Below, in pieces: positions 61,769 to 64,000 of a DNA stretch of 64,000 nt. The position numbers were made by a program, and so were the translations under genes. The notes beneath the pieces are model-generated. The model made no database searches, was not told where the DNA came from, and saw nothing but the letters and a program-made list of their open reading frames with translations. The DNA comes from Climacium dendroides (Eukaryota; Streptophyta; Bryopsida; Hypnales; Climaciaceae): assembly GCA_950106755.1 (NCBI GenBank), contig OX467082.1, forward strand, positions 6,758,001-6,822,000. Direction: 5' to 3'. Positions within the stretch are counted from its first letter, which is position 1; every line of letters begins with the position of its first letter.

Positions 61769-61857
61769 GCAATGGATTTGACTGCCACGAAAACATGGTA
61801 AAAAGGCCAATAAATTGAGTTTGAGTGCGGCCTTTTTTACCATGTTTTGTTATAGTG
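61769..61857 (-). repeat. Right terminal inverted repeat of the giant CACTA
   Basis: 89 bp, the reverse complement of 30603-30691 with one mismatch. Followed directly by the CTT target duplicate. Confidence 0.95.
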
Positions 61858-62520
61858 CTTGGTCACCGTTTCCTTCCGTTCTTCTCTTGAAACAAATTTC
61901 TCCACCTTTGGTTGCTATTGCACACCAGTTGGAACAACTTCATCTTGCTCCACACCCGCTATACTATATCGTTCTTCAACTTTGCTTAAGTGCCATAGTT
62001 CTTCTGTTTGATCCGATATGTACTCCTCAACAAACAACATCTGCACGTCTTCCTCCAATTCCATCTTTGACTTGGCCAATTGATCCCAACTAATTAAGCT
62101 TGTCTATGGAATTGTGAAAAATGCATTATTTTTCTACATGTCCCATGGGTGAGTTGTAAAGGTGTCTTCGCCTCCAACCATCAAGTGTGATGTCCTAGAA
62201 TTTGATGATTTCATAGCCGCTTGCAGCTCGTAGAACCCCAAGTGGCCATTCAACATCGAAAGTAAACGCTTCTGCTTGGCCGTTACAAGTGATATAATCC
62301 ATGAGAGGCAATTTAAATCTATAGCCTGGCCAATGAGATATCGCTGGGTAGAATATAGCAGTGATGACCTCAGCCATGGCGCCCTCCAAATCCCCGGGCG
62401 ACCTTGCAACGAGAGACAGATTTCGTCAGGGTTTGTAGATGTCCTTGAAGCCCTATCTGTCACAGTGTCGAGATTGTCCATCGCGGTGCGGAGACTGTCC
62501 ATCGCGGCAGGGACATTTCA
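61858..62520 (-). mobile_element. Ty3/gypsy retroelement, upstream part cut off by the giant CACTA
   Basis: On the minus strand a charged frame (EELWHLSKVEERYSI, then KVEKFVSREERKE) runs into the CACTA border and continues in the same phase at 30602. It contains TAG stops. Upstream of it, 62502-62134 has open frames that may be gag or protease remnants, but no DSG or CCHC motif was seen. Confidence 0.65.
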
Positions 62521-63042
62521 TTCTAACTTTTGAATAGGCCCTTGGCCATCTTTCTTTAATTGTGCCTGCAATCCTGCTTTATTTATGTCTGCCATCCTTC
62601 TTTTTAAAGCAACTACCGTCTTCCTTATTAACTTTTGACATTCGAATTTCTTTGCTTGTTGGCATTCTGATACACATTATTGACTTTTCTTCTTATTTTT
62701 TTTCTTCTAATTTTCATGCCCTTTGACAATTATTGTTTTTGCTTTTTTAGTTTTGTTCCTTTTAAACCCATGGACAATTTTCAAGTAGCTTCTATTGATA
62801 TTCCTCTAATTTAACATTTTTTAATTTATTCTTAATCACTCAAAATAGAAGGGAAAAGAGAAATGTATAATGTAGGTCTAAACTCCAAAGGACCAAGGTT
62901 GTTCTTCCATCCAATAAATTTTCTTCCATCCAAAAAATTGAAGAATTATTTGCTTATGCACATTTCATTATGGGGTTTTATACCAAACTAAGGTAGACGT
63001 ACCCAATACCAACTACTAACCTAATACCACCCAAAAATAGCG
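62521..63042. other. AT-rich DNA, no gene seen
   Basis: May contain the 5' end of the gypsy element. No LTR match to the 26-27 kb region was found by eye. Confidence 0.4.
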
Positions 63043-63592
63043 TGTAGGGTTAATAATATAAATGCAATTTTTATAATTTTCTAAGAAAAATTATTAGACA
63101 AATTTAGATTTCTTAGCTACAATAATCTCACCAATAGGATCATTGTAATTCAATTTCATCTTAGAATTATTAAAAATTTAGTTTATCCTTCAATCTTAAC
63201 TCTACTTGTATTTAACTAATTATTAAAAATCATATTCAATTGTACAAAAAATTTAAGTGAAAAATAAGATAGGCCTATCCAAGGTAGGTGTATCTAATAC
63301 CATCGCTAACCTAATACCACCCAAATGTATGGTTGCTTGTTGATTTTAGTTTTCTTACACCTTCTTTGGATATTTTTCACTTAAATTTTTTGTACAATTG
63401 ATTATGATTTTTAAAAATGAGTTAAATTCAAGTAAAATCAAGATTGAAGGAAAAACTAAATTGTTAATAACTCTAAGATGAAATTGAATTATAATGATCT
63501 ATTGGTGAGATTATTGTAGCAAAGAACTCTAAATTTGTCTAATAAATTTTCTTAAAAATTATAGAAATTACATTTAAATATTAATCCTACAA
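62990..63592. repeat. Foldback repeat with arms of about 225 bp
   Basis: The left arm 63043-63267 is the inverse of the right arm 63371-63592 with scattered substitutions and indels. A 45-bp block just before the left arm (62990-63034, AAGGTAG...CTAACCTAATACCACCC) is repeated directly in the spacer (63281-63325). There is no CACTA terminus or clear target duplication, so the family is unknown. Confidence 0.8.
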
Positions 63593-64000
63593 GTTGTATT
63601 TTCTTGACATTTGTTTTTCTATTGTACATTTCATTTCTTTTATTTCTGTTCCTTCCATTTCTCTTCTTTCTTTTTTTCATTTTTTTCATTTTTTTCCTTG
63701 CCTTTTTATTCACTTTCATTTTTGTCTTTCAATTTTTCTTTCATCTTCTTTTAATCTTCGTTTTTCTCATCTTCTTTTTTTTTTTTTATATATTTTCATT
63801 CTTTTTTCATGTTTTCATTTAGGGTTTAGGGTTGAATTTCTTCTTCAATTTTTATTTTTTATTTTCTATTTATTTTTTAGGAATTTATACAAAATAATAA
63901 AATTAGGTTGCCCACAATAATTACTCAACATTTGATACTCCATTAATATTTTTTCATATTGTACATGATTGCAAGACTTTTTGAAGACTATGAGTACTAA
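63593..64000. other. T-rich low-complexity DNA
   Basis: Long TTTTTC/TTTCATT runs at about 63600-63800. Open frames here translate to Phe-rich low complexity and are not genes. Confidence 0.6.

Larger units (their letters stand above)
30603..61857. mobile_element. Giant CACTA (En/Spm-like) DNA transposon, 31,255 bp
   Basis: The ends are CACTATAACAAAACATGGTA and its reverse complement within 89-bp terminal inverted repeats that differ at one base. A perfect 3-bp target duplication CTT lies at 30600-30602 and 61858-61860. Inside are subterminal repeat clusters at both ends, a TNPA-like gene (-) and a TNP2-type transposase gene (+), which identify the superfamily. The flanking gypsy frame is restored when the element and one CTT are removed, which shows that it went in as one unit. 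It is far longer than the usual 5-20 kb and carries extra genes: B3, two multi-exon unknowns and an acidic ORF. Three small MITEs with the same ends and one of another family are nested inside it. Confidence 0.93.

Noticed and set aside
30603..61857. Reading the two CACTA ends as remnants of two separate elements
   Set aside because: Identical CTT flanks, near-identical 89-bp ends in inverse orientation and in-phase gypsy sequence on both sides fit one insertion much better.
63594..63920. Phe-rich open frames that look like membrane proteins
   Set aside because: T-rich low-complexity DNA; no start context or family match.

Overview
The window is nuclear DNA of a land plant. The protein-coding genes have the plant homeobox-DDT (RLT) family, a plant-type NAD+ carrier and PHF5A; introns are short with GT/AG borders; intergenic DNA is AT-rich; and the mobile DNA is Ty3/gypsy plus En/Spm-like CACTA elements. 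The lineage cannot be fixed from the sequence. A non-seed plant is possible, but that is a guess.

The left part (1-23 kb) holds three host genes. An RLT-type homeobox-DDT chromatin gene occupies 1-8568 on the minus strand. I place 22 coding exons in one continuous reading frame of at least 1516 codons, and the 3' end lies outside the window. An intronless PHF5A/SF3b splicing-factor gene is at 17076-17408 (+). A single-exon mitochondrial-carrier-family gene of the NAD+ (NDT) type is at 21751-22737 (-). Between them lie AT-rich DNA, a small CACTA-type MITE, tandem repeats and a GC-rich stretch.

The right part (26-62.5 kb) is a nest of mobile elements. The outermost is a decayed minus-strand Ty3/gypsy retroelement whose coding region ends in a PHD-finger-like zinc motif. 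It is interrupted by one 31,255-bp CACTA element (30603-61857) with 89-bp terminal inverted repeats and a 3-bp target duplication CTT. The gypsy reading frame resumes in phase across the insertion. The big element carries a TNPA-like gene (34.3-39.6 kb, -), a TNP2/TNPD-like transposase gene (53.8-58.5 kb, +), a stand-alone B3 DNA-binding-domain gene (46.1-46.8 kb, -), and several genes I do not recognise (32.5-33.5 kb -, 39.9-43.4 kb -, 53.1-53.5 kb +). Its transcription units point outward from the middle. Both transposase genes carry premature in-frame stops that are all TAG.

Four nearly perfect palindromic MITEs share the giant element's terminal 24 bp: one lies in the gypsy and three inside the giant element. 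Each has its own 3-bp target duplication. One sits in a coding exon of the TNPA-like gene. Two further CACTA-type MITEs of other families are at 14.7 and 47.7 kb. The last 1.5 kb is AT-rich and contains a large foldback repeat.
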